Shown piece by piece: positions 50,335 through 59,198 of a DNA stretch of 64,000 nt. Source of the stretch: Rhizobium sp. RU36D. GTDB taxonomy: Bacteria > Pseudomonadota > Alphaproteobacteria > Rhizobiales > Rhizobiaceae. The stretch lies in assembly GCF_900176345.1 (NCBI RefSeq), contig NZ_FWXU01000001.1, positions 543,775-607,774 on the forward strand, in the 5' to 3' direction. The notes under the pieces are model-generated. The model was given only the letters and a program-made list of their open reading frames with translations, had not been told where the DNA came from and did no database searches. The stretch's first letter is position 1, and every line of letters begins with the position of its first letter. Both the position numbers and the translations under genes were made by a program.

Positions 50335-50722
50335 GGTATTGCAGCCCGAGGGTTGGGCTAAACCGATCGGCTACGCCAATGGTGTCGAGGCCAAGGGGCG
50401 TCAGGTCTATGTCGGCGGTCAGATCGGCTGGAACGAGCAGTGCAAGTTCGAAAGCGACGACTTCGTGGACCAGGTTCGCCAGACGCTGAAAAACGTCGTA
50501 GCCATTGTGCGCGAAGCCGGCGGCGAGCCGCACCACATCACCACCATGACCTGGTATTTCACCGACAAGCAGGAATATCTCGGCAATCTCAAGGGCCTGG
50601 GCGAAGCCTATCGCGAAGTCATCGGCCGGCATTTCCCCGCCATGGCAGCGGTGCAGGTCGTGGCCCTGGTCGAAGACCGGGCGAAGATCGAAATTCAGGC
50701 CGTCGCCGTCATTCCCGACTAA
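50327..50722 (+). CDS. RidA/YjgF-family enamine/imine deaminase
   Basis: About 131 residues. RidA fold: ANGVEAKGRQVYVGGQIGWN at the N-terminus, and PAMAAVQVVALVEDRAKIEI at the C-terminus. RidA proteins hydrolyse reactive enamines and imines. 2-Aminobenzoyl-CoA monooxygenase/reductase makes an enamine-type amino-cyclohexenone product, so this protein may release ammonia from it. The link is inference but fits the gene order. ATG 50327 overlaps the thioesterase stop by 8 nt. Confidence 0.87.
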   Translation: MHKVLQPEGWAKPIGYANGVEAKGRQVYVGGQIGWNEQCKFESDDFVDQVRQTLKNVVAIVREAGGEPHHITTMTWYFTDKQEYLGNLKGLGEAYREVIGRHFPAMAAVQVVALVEDRAKIEIQAVAVIPD

Positions 50723-50744
50723 TCGAACTCAAAAAAGAGGGCGC

Positions 50745-52757
50745 ATGATGAGCCAGGGCCAGCAATCGGACCGGATCACCTATTCTTCGGTCGTCTACGG
50801 CGAACGGCGCGGACAGTGCGTCGTCGTGACCCTCGACAACCCGCCGGTCAACGCCATCTCGGCAGACCTGCGTGCCGGCATCATGGCGGCGCTTGCGGAC
50901 GTGCGATCGAAGCCGGACGTGACCGCCGTGGTTCTGACCGGCGCCGGCAAAACCTTCGTTGGCGGCGCCGATATCAAGGAATTCGGCAAGCCGCCCGCCG
51001 AGCCGACCCTACCGGACGTGATCGCCGCGATCGAAGGCATGGACAAGCCAGTCGTCGCCGCCATCAATGGGGCAGCACTAGGCGGTGGCTTGGAACTCGC
51101 CCTTGCCTGCCATGTCAGGATTGCTGCACCGTCCGCGACCCTGGGCATGCCGGAAGTCAATCTCGGGCTTGTTCCCGGCGCCGGTGGCACCCAACGACTG
51201 CCGAGGCTCGTGGGTCCGGTCACGGCCCTTGAGATGATCACCGACGGCAAGCCTGTTCCCGCGCGTGCTGCGCTGGCGTCGGGGCTGATCGACGGCATTG
51301 CCGAAGACGATCTCGTGGAGCACGCGGTGGCACTCGCACTCGACCACGCGGCGAAACCGCTTCGTCGGACCGGCACGCTGCCGGTGCCTACCTATGAAGG
51401 TTCCGCATTTGAAGCCGCCGCTTCCCGCGTGTTGAAGAAGGCGCGCGGACGCTCGGCGCCAGCCGAAGCGATCCGCCTGGTGAGACTCGCCACGGAAGTC
51501 CCGCTTGCAGACGGATTGCGGGAGGAGCGCGCAACCTTCATTCGCCTGCGCGACAGCGAAGAATCGACCGCCCTTCGCCATATCTTTTTTGCCGAACGTG
51601 CCGCCGGCAAGCTTGCTGGTCCTGACGCCGATGCCACACCGCGCGACATCTTGCGCGTGGGCATTGCCGGCACCGGCCTGATGGGCTGCGGCATTGCTGT
51701 CGCGGCGCTCACCGCTGGTTATTGGGTAATCGCACTCGACCAGACGGCGGAAGCCGCAGAAAAGGGTGCAGCCCGGATCAAGGACATGATCGGGCAATCG
51801 GTAAAGTCAGGTCGCATCAGCGAGGAAGTCGCAAGCCAACAAATCGCGCGGCTGGCGGCCACCGCCGACCCCCGTGATCTGGCCGATACGGATATGGTCA
51901 TCGAAGCGGTCTTCGATGATCTCGACGTGAAGGTCACACTGTTTCAGCAGTTGGACGGGATTGTTCGCAAGGACACCATCCTCGCCACAAATACCAGCTA
52001 CCTCAATCCGGACGATATCGCCGCTCGCACGGCCGTGCCGCATCGCGTCGTCGGCCTGCACTTCTTCTCCCCGGCCAACATCATGCGTCTGGTGGAAGTG
52101 GTGAGGCTGGCAAAGACCGAAGCGGATGTCCTGGCCACCACGCTCGCCTTTGCCCGGAAGTTGAAGAAATTGCCCGTGATTTCCGGCGTCTGCGAAGGCT
52201 TCATCGGCAATCGCATCTACTCTGCCTATCGCAGCGAGGGCGAACGGCTGCTGGAAGAAGGGGCACTGCCCCAGGACGTCGACCGCGCCCTGGAGGCCTA
52301 TGGCTTCCCGATGGGCCTGTTTGCCGTCAATGACATGGCAGGGCTTGAGATCGCATGGGCACGGCGCAAGCGCCAGGCCGCGACGCGTGATCCGACCGCT
52401 CCCTATTTCGAGATCCCGGATCGCCTCTGCGAGGCCGGCCGTTTCGGCCGCAAGACCGGCAAAGGCTGGTATCTCTACGAAGACGGCGCACGCCGGGTCG
52501 ACCCCGAGATCGACGCCATGATTGCCGCCTATCGTGTCGAGAAGGGTCTGGTCGCGCGGGAACTCTCTGATGCAGAGATCGTCGATCGGCTGCTGGCCGC
52601 CATGGCGCGCGAGGGCGACGCACTGCTGGCCGAGGGCATTGCCGCCTCGGCCTCGGATATCGATGTCGTCATGATCAATGGCTATGGTTTCCCGGCCCAT
52701 CGCGGCGGACCGATGTTTGCCAGGGATCGCAAGCACAAGGCCGGAACCGCCCAATGA
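50745..52757 (+). CDS. Bifunctional enoyl-CoA hydratase / 3-hydroxyacyl-CoA dehydrogenase (FadJ/FadB-like)
   Basis: 670 residues. N-terminal crotonase domain (VVVTLDNPPVNAISADLRAG, LTGAGKTFVGGADIKEFGKP, PEVNLGLVPGAGGTQRL, with the hydratase Glu pair), then a 3-hydroxyacyl-CoA dehydrogenase domain with NAD-binding VGIAGTGLMGCGIAVAALTA, catalytic HFFSPANIMRLVEVV and the C-terminal dimer domain. Two steps of beta-oxidation in one chain. Start ATG 50745 (or 50748) with GAGGG upstream. It is the eighth gene of the operon and closes the pathway toward acetyl-CoA-type products. Confidence 0.92.
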   Translation: MMSQGQQSDRITYSSVVYGERRGQCVVVTLDNPPVNAISADLRAGIMAALADVRSKPDVTAVVLTGAGKTFVGGADIKEFGKPPAEPTLPDVIAAIEGMDKPVVAAINGAALGGGLELALACHVRIAAPSATLGMPEVNLGLVPGAGGTQRLPRLVGPVTALEMITDGKPVPARAALASGLIDGIAEDDLVEHAVALALDHAAKPLRRTGTLPVPTYEGSAFEAAASRVLKKARGRSAPAEAIRLVRLATEVPLADGLREERATFIRLRDSEESTALRHIFFAERAAGKLAGPDADATPRDILRVGIAGTGLMGCGIAVAALTAGYWVIALDQTAEAAEKGAARIKDMIGQSVKSGRISEEVASQQIARLAATADPRDLADTDMVIEAVFDDLDVKVTLFQQLDGIVRKDTILATNTSYLNPDDIAARTAVPHRVVGLHFFSPANIMRLVEVVRLAKTEADVLATTLAFARKLKKLPVISGVCEGFIGNRIYSAYRSEGERLLEEGALPQDVDRALEAYGFPMGLFAVNDMAGLEIAWARRKRQAATRDPTAPYFEIPDRLCEAGRFGRKTGKGWYLYEDGARRVDPEIDAMIAAYRVEKGLVARELSDAEIVDRLLAAMAREGDALLAEGIAASASDIDVVMINGYGFPAHRGGPMFARDRKHKAGTAQ

Positions 52758-53140
52758 GTGATGCCGAACAGCCCAAGGGCGAATTGACGCTGCGCACGCT
52801 TGCCATGCCGGGCGATGCCAACCCGGCCGGCGACATTTTCGGCGGTTGGGTCATGGCGCAGATGGACTTGGCCGCCGGTATTGCCTCGGCAGAGCGCGCC
52901 AAAGGGCGCATTGCGACAGTCGCGGTCAAGGAGATCACATTCAAGCAGCCGGTCAAGGTCGGCGATACGCTGTGCATCTATACCACCGTGACCCATGTCG
53001 GCCGCACCTCCATGACCTTCTATGTCGAATGCTGGGTGCGCCGCCAATATTCCGAAACGCGGCAGAAGGTGACGGATGCCAGCTTCGTCATGGTAGCGCT
53101 CGATGAGCAGGGCCGTCCCCGCCCCGTGCCTGCGGCATGA
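52754..53140 (+). CDS. Acyl-CoA thioesterase, YciA-like
   Basis: 128 residues, hot-dog fold. MPGDANPAGDIFGGWVMAQM is the YciA-family signature with the catalytic Asp, plus TVAVKEITFKQPVKVGDTLC. Overlaps the previous stop (ATGA). It probably recycles CoA from stalled intermediates. Last gene of the nine-gene operon, followed by a 90-bp gap. Confidence 0.88.
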   Translation: MSDAEQPKGELTLRTLAMPGDANPAGDIFGGWVMAQMDLAAGIASAERAKGRIATVAVKEITFKQPVKVGDTLCIYTTVTHVGRTSMTFYVECWVRRQYSETRQKVTDASFVMVALDEQGRPRPVPAA

Positions 53141-53230
53141 CCACGGCCTAGTAAAACACGGCCGACCTCATCAACGTCTCGCAGTCCGTCTCGCACAAGG
53201 TTAAGTCTTCACTAAGGGAAGACCTGACAG

Positions 53231-55171
53231 ATGCGAACCGCCAGACGTCGAGACATGGACATCACAAAGAAGATCGATCCGCAAGCCGAGTTCACAGCCG
53301 CCGTCCGCGCATATTCCGAAGGACGGCTCGATGACGCGCTGAAGCGCATGAACGCGCTCCTGGCCAAACACCCGCAGGGCGCTCCGCGCTGGTTCGCCGT
53401 TCTTGCCAGCATTCACCTGAAGAAGGAAAACCGCACCCTTGCCGCCGATGCCTTCGTTCAGGAGGCGCGGATCAACCCCGGCATGGCATCAGACCTGCTA
53501 AAGCATGCTGTCTCGCTCTATCACGAGAAGCGCGAAATCAAGAAGATCTGCGAAATCGGCGAATGGGCGATCGAAGCGACCGCCAAGGACAACAAGACCG
53601 CGTCCATCGTCGTGTCCGCCCTGGTCGAGGACAACGAACTCGATAAGGCCGAACGCTATCTCCACCTCCTCGATTTCACCAATCCCTGGCAGGTGACGGT
53701 AGCCTTCGTCTATTACCGCTCGCGACGCGAAACGGGCAAATGCTTCGAGGTCCTGACGCAGGGCGTCGCTCTATCCCCCGATGACGGCTATCTCCTCAGC
53801 ACGCGCTACGCCCTGGGTCGCGATATCCTCGAATTCGATACTATGCGGGAATATGCCGAGCTCATGGCGGATCTGGAAGCGCCACGCGCCCAGATTCTCT
53901 TCAAGATCGAGCGCGCGCTAAACCGGCTCTACTGGACCACATCGGAAGCCCTGACCGCCGCGCCCTGCATTGAGTCCATCGAACTGGCGACCGAAACCGC
54001 GCGTCATCAAGCCATGCCGCGCCGGCAAATTGCCGAGGAGGGTCGCAAGCTCCATATCGGCTATCTCTCGAACGATTTCTTCGACCATGTCGTGATGTCC
54101 GTCCTGATGCCCATTCTGAAGCGGCATGATGAGAGCAAGTTCGACTTCACGCTGTTCTGCTATACCAATCCGGCGACAGCGGTGGCCCAGGAGAAGTGGC
54201 CGGAGGCCATGCGCCAGCGGGTGGTTCGCATTCATGGCATGTCTTCGCCCGATGCCGCCAAGGTCATCAGCGACCATAAGGTCGATATCCTCGTTGACCT
54301 CAAGGGCTATACGCTCGGCGCGCGCCTCGATATCGTCAATATAAGCGATGCCCCGCTCAAGGTGGGCTATCTCGGCTTCCCCTCCACTGTGATTGGTGTC
54401 GACCTCGACTATGCGATCACCGACCACTACATCACGCCAGACAGCAGCAAGCTCCACTGGCACGAAAAGCTCTGCCGCCTGCCCGGCTCGCTGATGCCGA
54501 ACCGCCCTCTGGACGAGATTGAGTGCCGCGCGGCAACCCGCGAAGCCTGGGGATTGCCAGAAGACAAATTCATTTTCTGCTCGTTCAACGCGCTGCCGAA
54601 ATTCTCCTTGCGGACCATCGCCATGTGGGGCCGCATTCTCGCCGCGCTGCCCGATGCGCGCCTCTGGATACGCTGCGACCTGGAAATTGCCCGCCAGAAC
54701 CTGCTGAAGGAGCTTGGCACCCATGGTGTCGATCCCGGCCAGATCATATTCGCGCCGGGTGCGGGCGAGTTTGCGGAGCATATCAGCAGGCTCGCGCTGG
54801 GCGACCTGGCGCTCGACCCGACCCCCTATAACGGCCATGTCACGACATCAGACATGCTGCGCGGCGGACTGCCGGTCCTTGGCCTCCGGGGAACGACCTG
54901 CAGTTCGCGCATGACGGAAGGTCAGCTTTCGGTGCTGGGCGTTCCCGAACTGATCGCGGATAGCGAGGATGCCTATGTGGCACGCGCGATCGAGCTTGCG
55001 AAAGACCGGGAGCAGTTGCTCGCGATCCGCAACAAGCTGGCGGCGAACAAGCTGACCTCGCCCTTCTTCAACGCGGATCTCTATACCCGCCGCCTCGAAA
55101 TGGCCTTCGAGATGATGGCGGCGCGTGCTCGGGCAGGTCTGCCGCCGGAGCATATGGATGTTCCGGCCTGA
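53231..55171 (+). CDS. TPR-containing glycosyltransferase of the O-GlcNAc transferase (GT41) family
   Basis: 646 residues. Residues about 20-220 are tetratricopeptide-like helices (DDALKRMNALLAKHPQGAPR, DDGYLLSTRYALG). Residues about 270-620 hold the GT41 catalytic part: HIGYLSNDFFDHVVMSVLMP, KVGYLGFPSTVIGVDLDYAI, YNGHVTTSDMLRGGLPVLGL. Such proteins transfer GlcNAc or other sugars to proteins or to lipid carriers. ATG 53231 with GGGAAG 9 nt upstream; ATG 53255 is a candidate. It is convergent with gmd, hinting at a surface polysaccharide or glycoprotein role; acceptor unknown. Confidence 0.85.
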   Translation: MRTARRRDMDITKKIDPQAEFTAAVRAYSEGRLDDALKRMNALLAKHPQGAPRWFAVLASIHLKKENRTLAADAFVQEARINPGMASDLLKHAVSLYHEKREIKKICEIGEWAIEATAKDNKTASIVVSALVEDNELDKAERYLHLLDFTNPWQVTVAFVYYRSRRETGKCFEVLTQGVALSPDDGYLLSTRYALGRDILEFDTMREYAELMADLEAPRAQILFKIERALNRLYWTTSEALTAAPCIESIELATETARHQAMPRRQIAEEGRKLHIGYLSNDFFDHVVMSVLMPILKRHDESKFDFTLFCYTNPATAVAQEKWPEAMRQRVVRIHGMSSPDAAKVISDHKVDILVDLKGYTLGARLDIVNISDAPLKVGYLGFPSTVIGVDLDYAITDHYITPDSSKLHWHEKLCRLPGSLMPNRPLDEIECRAATREAWGLPEDKFIFCSFNALPKFSLRTIAMWGRILAALPDARLWIRCDLEIARQNLLKELGTHGVDPGQIIFAPGAGEFAEHISRLALGDLALDPTPYNGHVTTSDMLRGGLPVLGLRGTTCSSRMTEGQLSVLGVPELIADSEDAYVARAIELAKDREQLLAIRNKLAANKLTSPFFNADLYTRRLEMAFEMMAARARAGLPPEHMDVPA

Positions 55172-55218
55172 CAGGACTTAGGCTGAGGGCAGACGGCCCT
55201 TACGCCGCCTTCATGCCC

Positions 55219-56280
55219 TCACGCTTCCTTCATGATCGTGGCCGCCTGCATCACCTTCAGGTCTTCGTTGACCATTTCGCGGCATAGGGCCCGCACGCCG
55301 GTTTCGTGGCGCCAGCCCAGCTTTTCCTCGGCCTTGCGCGGATCTCCGATAAGGAGGTCGACTTCGGTCGGACGGAAATAGCGGGGATCGACCTCGACCA
55401 CGCATTTGCCCGTCACGGTGTCGAAGCCCTTTTCGTCGACGCCTTCGCCGCGCCAATCCAGGCGGATGCCGACATCCTCGAAGGCCCATTCGACGAACTG
55501 TCGAACCTCGGTGGTCACGCCCGTGGCCAGGACATAATCATCCGGCTGATCCTGCTGCAGCATCAGCCACATGCCGCGGACATATTCCTTGGCGTGACCC
55601 CAGTCACGCTTGGCATTGAGATTGCCCAGATAAAGCTTGTCCTGCTTGCCGAGCCGGATCGCCGCCGCAGCGCGGGTGATCTTGCGCGTGACGAAGGTTT
55701 CGCCGCGCAGCGGGCTCTCATGGTTGAACAGGATCCCGTTGGAGGCATGCATGCCGTAGGCTTCGCGATAGTTCACCACCATCCAATAGGCATAGAGCTT
55801 GGCGACGGCATAGGGGCTGCGCGGATAGAAGGGCGTCTTTTCGCTCTGCGGCACTTCCTGCACCTTGCCGTAGAGCTCCGAGGTAGAGGCCTGGTAGAAG
55901 CGCGTCTTTCCTTCAAGCTTCAGGATCCGGATCGCTTCAAGAAGCCGAAGCGCGCCCACCGCGTCGGAATTGGCCGTGTATTCCGGCGTCTCGAACGACA
56001 CGGCCACGTGGGACTGGGCCGCGAGGTTATAGATTTCATCCGGCTGGCATTCCTGGATCACGCGGATCAGGTTGGTGGCATCCGTCATGTCGCCATAATG
56101 CAGCTTGAAGCGCTGATTTTCGACATGAGGATCCTCGAAGATATGCTCGATGCGACCCGTATTGAATGAGGACGAGCGGCGCTTGATGCCATGCACCATA
56201 TAGCCTTTGCCGAGCAGGAGTTCGGCCAGATAAGCACCATCCTGCCCCGTGACACCCGTAATCAAAGCAACTTTGGCCAA
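55219..56280 (-). CDS. gmd: GDP-mannose 4,6-dehydratase
   Basis: About 353 residues, extended SDR. It makes GDP-4-keto-6-deoxy-mannose. [20 protein letters not shown] is the NAD(P) motif, [13 protein letters not shown] and [20 protein letters not shown] (with the catalytic Thr-Ser-Tyr set) are typical. The best start is a TTG at 56280, with AGGAAGG upstream and the conserved N-terminus immediately after; an ATG at 56358 gives a poorly conserved extension. The product feeds fucose or rhamnose-type sugars. No partner reductase is in this window. Confidence 0.93.
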   Translation of the reverse strand: MAKVALITGVTGQDGAYLAELLLGKGYMVHGIKRRSSSFNTGRIEHIFEDPHVENQRFKLHYGDMTDATNLIRVIQECQPDEIYNLAAQSHVAVSFETPEYTANSDAVGALRLLEAIRILKLEGKTRFYQASTSELYGKVQEVPQSEKTPFYPRSPYAVAKLYAYWMVVNYREAYGMHASNGILFNHESPLRGETFVTRKITRAAAAIRLGKQDKLYLGNLNAKRDWGHAKEYVRGMWLMLQQDQPDDYVLATGVTTEVRQFVEWAFEDVGIRLDWRGEGVDEKGFDTVTGKCVVEVDPRYFRPTEVDLLIGDPRKAEEKLGWRHETGVRALCREMVNEDLKVMQAATIMKEA

Positions 56281-56412
56281 AATGCAATCCTTCCTCTGTG
56301 GCGGGCACGGCTGATGCGCCCGCGGCGGGGAAGGCATGACAGATTCGGCTTGCGCCAAACAGGCATGATGACCCCGTCAGCCTTGCACGGAGGGAGTTTA
56401 GGTTAAAAGGAA

Positions 56413-56443
56413 GGGCCGGACGCGCAGGGCGTGCGTCCGGCCC
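56413..56443 (-). terminator. Rho-independent terminator upstream of gmd
   Basis: Perfect 11-bp stem GGGCCGGACGC (56413-56423) with GCGTCCGGCCC (56433-56443), 9-nt loop. On the minus strand it is followed by TTCCTTTT, so it should end transcription from the DUF4142 gene. The rest of the 296-bp gap 56281-56576 shows no gene. Confidence 0.7.
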
Positions 56444-56576
56444 CCCTTGCCGGGAGGGTCGCCGGCTTTTCAGCCGCATCTCTGGCGTCACCACCCGGCA
56501 AAAGTCAGCCAGCGAATAGGCTGAAGCACCTGCAAACGAGTGACACTGGAAATTGTTCCCGTGTCCCGCAAATTCT

Positions 56577-57113
56577 TTACGGCTGTACCCGCGCAAAATT
56601 GACCTTCATCGTCGAGTAGTGGGACTGTGCAAAGGCCCTTAGGCTTTCGCGGTCGCCGTTGGCGCCATATTCGGACAGAAGAGTGAGGGTAGCGCGCTGG
56701 GTTTTCTTCTGCACGGAGTAGAAAGCCTTGTCGAAGCCCTCGCCCTCCATCTGCTTCAACCTTTCAAGCTCTCGCTGCTGCCGACCGTCAAGTTTGTTCT
56801 CCAGCGGTAGTCCTTCTTGTTCGGCCGCCACCTTCAAGTCGGCTTGCGCCTTCAACTGATCATTGAGAACCTGCTGCGCGAAGACGCTGGTGTTGGGATC
56901 CCTGGCCCGCACCGTGGCAAGCCGCGCCGCCTCGATATCAAAAAGACTGGCTTTCGCAGCGCGGCGAGTGAACTGCTCGGCATTCAGCTCAGTGGCTTTT
57001 TGCGCGCCATCATGCACGTTGGCTCCAGACGCTGCTTCATCACGCTGCTGTGCCATGCCTGCCGGGGTATGGGCCAGCACCGCAACGATTCCCAGAAGGA
57101 TTAGGCGTTTCAT
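56577..57113 (-). CDS. DUF4142 exported protein
   Basis: About 178 residues. MKRLILLGIVAVLAHTPAGM is a signal peptide with likely cleavage near GMAQ. The mature part is helical and matches DUF4142: TELNAEQFTRRAAKASLFDI, AQQVLNDQLKAQADLK, GFDKAFYSVQKKTQRATLTL. Function of the family unknown; probably a periplasmic four-helix bundle. ATG 57113 with GGAGAG upstream. No neighbouring operon partner is obvious. Confidence 0.8.
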   Translation of the reverse strand: MKRLILLGIVAVLAHTPAGMAQQRDEAASGANVHDGAQKATELNAEQFTRRAAKASLFDIEAARLATVRARDPNTSVFAQQVLNDQLKAQADLKVAAEQEGLPLENKLDGRQQRELERLKQMEGEGFDKAFYSVQKKTQRATLTLLSEYGANGDRESLRAFAQSHYSTMKVNFARVQP

Positions 57114-57207
57114 TGGCTCTCCTTTCCTGTCGGTCTTTTGGGAGTTAACCGTCGGAGGAGAGGCTTGTTCCTTTGCCCGCCAAAACCAGGAAAGGTGTGA
57201 ATGGCGA

Positions 57208-57825
57208 TCAGAGCCGGATGAAGGCCAGAGCGCCCGCCATAAGCGACGCGGCGGCAATCCAAGAGCCGGCCACCCGGACAGCGATCCCGAACAGCGCCGG
57301 TCGACCTGGCGAAACACACCATCGCGTGAGGGCAAAGATCAACGCACCCATGATCGCAGCACCGAGCAGGGCGCCTGTTCCGCTAGCGAGTACAGCACTC
57401 ACGGGACCCGGATCGGGCGCCGCCAGCCGCCCAGCGAGCAGAGCAGCGGCCGTGGTCGTCAGGACGACGACAGGTCCGGGCAAAGCCAGCCGGGCGGCGG
57501 CTGAGAGCCCGAGCACGACGGCAAAAGCAAGTGCCAGAAGGCTCGTCACTGAAAACAGGCCTTGCAGAAAAAGCGCGCTGACGGCGCCGATTACCAGGGC
57601 TGGAAAGGCCATGAAACCATAAGTCTTGAGCGCTCCCGCCGGCCGCTGGCCAAGCCATAGGGATAGCGCCATGACCAGCAATGCCTGGGCCGGCTCGGTG
57701 AGAATATGCGGGACGGCGCCGATGAAACCCTGCACACCCGGTACCGCCTCGTGCGCCAGAGCTGGCGAGGTGACGCCGACAAGAACCAGCGTCAGTATTG
57801 GCCCCCAGCTATGGCGAGCGCGCAA
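57208..57825 (-). CDS. HupE/UreJ-like membrane protein (short form)
   Basis: 205 residues, about six transmembrane helices (LVLVGVTSPALAHEAVPGVQ starts with a signal-like segment). It follows the HupE/UreJ gene with only 3 nt or less between, starting at a TTG (57825) with a poor ribosome site, so the start is uncertain. HupE and UreJ carry nickel or a related metal. This copy is more diverged and lacks the HPVLGWDH motif of the neighbour. Together they resemble a heteromeric metal permease. Confidence 0.6.
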   Translation of the reverse strand: MRARHSWGPILTLVLVGVTSPALAHEAVPGVQGFIGAVPHILTEPAQALLVMALSLWLGQRPAGALKTYGFMAFPALVIGAVSALFLQGLFSVTSLLALAFAVVLGLSAAARLALPGPVVVLTTTAAALLAGRLAAPDPGPVSAVLASGTGALLGAAIMGALIFALTRWCVSPGRPALFGIAVRVAGSWIAAASLMAGALAFIRL

Positions 57826-58428
57826 CTACACGACCCCAAAGAGGAAGCCGAAACCGACGGCGGCCACCAATGCGCCACCGGCACGGATCGCCGGACGCCC
57901 CATGGGAACCGAGGCCAGAAGACCGATCACGATGCCCACCAGATGCAAAAGACCGGTCGCGATGACGAAGCCGATGGAAAAGGCGATAGGATTGGCCGCT
58001 TCCGGCAATTCGGTGCCATGCGCGTGGCCGTGGAAAATGGCGAAAGCCCCGACCACAGCGAGCGACACCGCAAGCGGCGCCCGAACCGCGAAGGCAATCA
58101 GCAGACCCAGGACGATGGACGAGGCGGCAATTCCGCTTTCCACCATGGGGATCTGAACACCGAGAACGCCGAGCATGCCGCCAAAGGCCATGATCACGGG
58201 AAATGCGACCGGCAGTACCCAGACGGCGGGCTGCCCGAGAAAGGCGCCCCAGAGCCCGACGGCAACCATGGCAGCAACGTGATCCCAGCCGAGCACCGGA
58301 TGCATGAAGCCGCTGGCAAATCCACCGCTCAATCCGGCAGCACCACCCGCCGTATGCGCGAATGCCATGCTTGGAATGAGGGTTAGAAGGATGATGAGGA
58401 AAAGCTTTGATGCTCTGGTATCAGACAT
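57826..58428 (-). CDS. HupE/UreJ-family nickel/cobalt permease
   Basis: 200 residues, signal-like N-terminus (MSDTRASKLFLIILLTLIPS, AFAHTAGG) then about six helices. The conserved HPVLGWDHVAAMVAVGLWGA carries the His-Asp-His metal motif, and FHGHAHGTELPEAANPIAFS a second His-rich site. Such proteins import Ni or Co for hydrogenase or urease, but neither enzyme is in the window. Start ATG 58428 with GGAGCG upstream. Confidence 0.82.
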   Translation of the reverse strand: MSDTRASKLFLIILLTLIPSMAFAHTAGGAAGLSGGFASGFMHPVLGWDHVAAMVAVGLWGAFLGQPAVWVLPVAFPVIMAFGGMLGVLGVQIPMVESGIAASSIVLGLLIAFAVRAPLAVSLAVVGAFAIFHGHAHGTELPEAANPIAFSIGFVIATGLLHLVGIVIGLLASVPMGRPAIRAGGALVAAVGFGFLFGVV

Positions 58429-58552
58429 GAGCCGCGCTCCATTCGATCAGGCGGTCAGGCCACCCTTCGATGCGCATCAATAAGCCCGGCGTGGCCCTCA
58501 TGTCCATATGCAACTTGCAACCAGCACAGACCATCGGCGCAGGTCGAGCCAT
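58421..58552 (-). CDS. Small ORF with a CxxC motif (doubtful)
   Basis: About 43 residues from an ATG at 58552, with CAGCKLHMDM near residue 10. It overlaps the HupE start by 8 nt. No clear ribosome site. It may be a remnant or a spurious reading frame; I keep it only because of its coupling to the permease start. Confidence 0.25.
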   Translation of the reverse strand: MARPAPMVCAGCKLHMDMRATPGLLMRIEGWPDRLIEWSAAHV

Positions 58553-58561
58553 GCATAGTGA

Positions 58562-58591
58562 GCTTCGCCCCGGTATCAGCCGGGGCGAAGC
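58562..58591 (-). terminator. Stem-loop downstream of the DUF2076 gene
   Basis: Perfect 12-bp stem GCTTCGCCCCGG/CCGGGGCGAAGC with a 6-nt loop, 13 bp beyond the DUF2076 stop. No T-run follows on the minus strand, so it may protect the mRNA end rather than terminate. Confidence 0.45.
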
Positions 58592-58604
58592 CTCGTCGTG
58601 GAAA

Positions 58605-59168
58605 TCAGAATTCCATGTCGCCCATATCCTCGGCGCCCACGTCCTGCTCGTCAGCCGCCGGTTCCGGCTGAGCCGCCTCGGCCTCGCCCGCAAACATGCC
58701 GGCTATGGCATTACCGAGCAGCACGCCGCCGGCAACGCCCATCGCTGTCTGGGCAGCGCCTGCCAGGAACCCGCCGCCAGCACGCTGCTGGCCGTAGCCT
58801 TGCGCCTGCTGGCCCCAGGGGCTGGCAGCCTGCGGCTGGGCCATGGCCGGTCCCCGCATCTGCGGCGGAGGAGCCGGACGACGCGGCTGCGGCTGGGAGC
58901 CGCTGCCGAACAGGCCGGAAAACAGCCCGCCGCCGGAGGGACGCTGCGAGAGCTGGTATTCCAGTTCCTCGATGCGCTGCTGGGCCTGCCCCAGCGCCTG
59001 CTCCTGCACCACGATGGTCTGCGCCATGTAGTACGGCGCAGCCGGCTGGCTGGCGATGCGCTGCCGGATGAAGGCATCCGCATCATTATCGACTTGTCCG
59101 GCCTGCTGTTCAACCTGGGCAAGCTTGCCGAACAGGCCTTCAATAGCCTGGCGATCATTCTGGTCCAT
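58605..59168 (-). CDS. DUF2076-family protein
   Basis: 187 residues. QNDRQAIEGLFGKLAQVEQQ is the DUF2076 N-terminus, with a helical region to about residue 75 (QEQALGQAQQRIEELEYQLS), a proline/glutamine-rich middle and a glycine-rich hydrophobic stretch (GVAGGVLLGNAIAGMFAGEA) that may insert in a membrane. Acidic tail. Annotated in relatives as a periplasmic ligand-binding sensor, without proven function. Downstream of the Bax-inhibitor-1 gene (30 nt), same strand. Confidence 0.8.
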   Translation of the reverse strand: MDQNDRQAIEGLFGKLAQVEQQAGQVDNDADAFIRQRIASQPAAPYYMAQTIVVQEQALGQAQQRIEELEYQLSQRPSGGGLFSGLFGSGSQPQPRRPAPPPQMRGPAMAQPQAASPWGQQAQGYGQQRAGGGFLAGAAQTAMGVAGGVLLGNAIAGMFAGEAEAAQPEPAADEQDVGAEDMGDMEF

Positions 59169-59198
59169 GGTATCGAAACTCCCTTGCTTAGCCGACGA

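Noticed and set aside
57110..57335. N-terminal extension of the DUF4142 protein
   Set aside because: The region upstream of ATG 57113 has no conserved sequence, and the ATG with GGAGAG begins a normal signal peptide.
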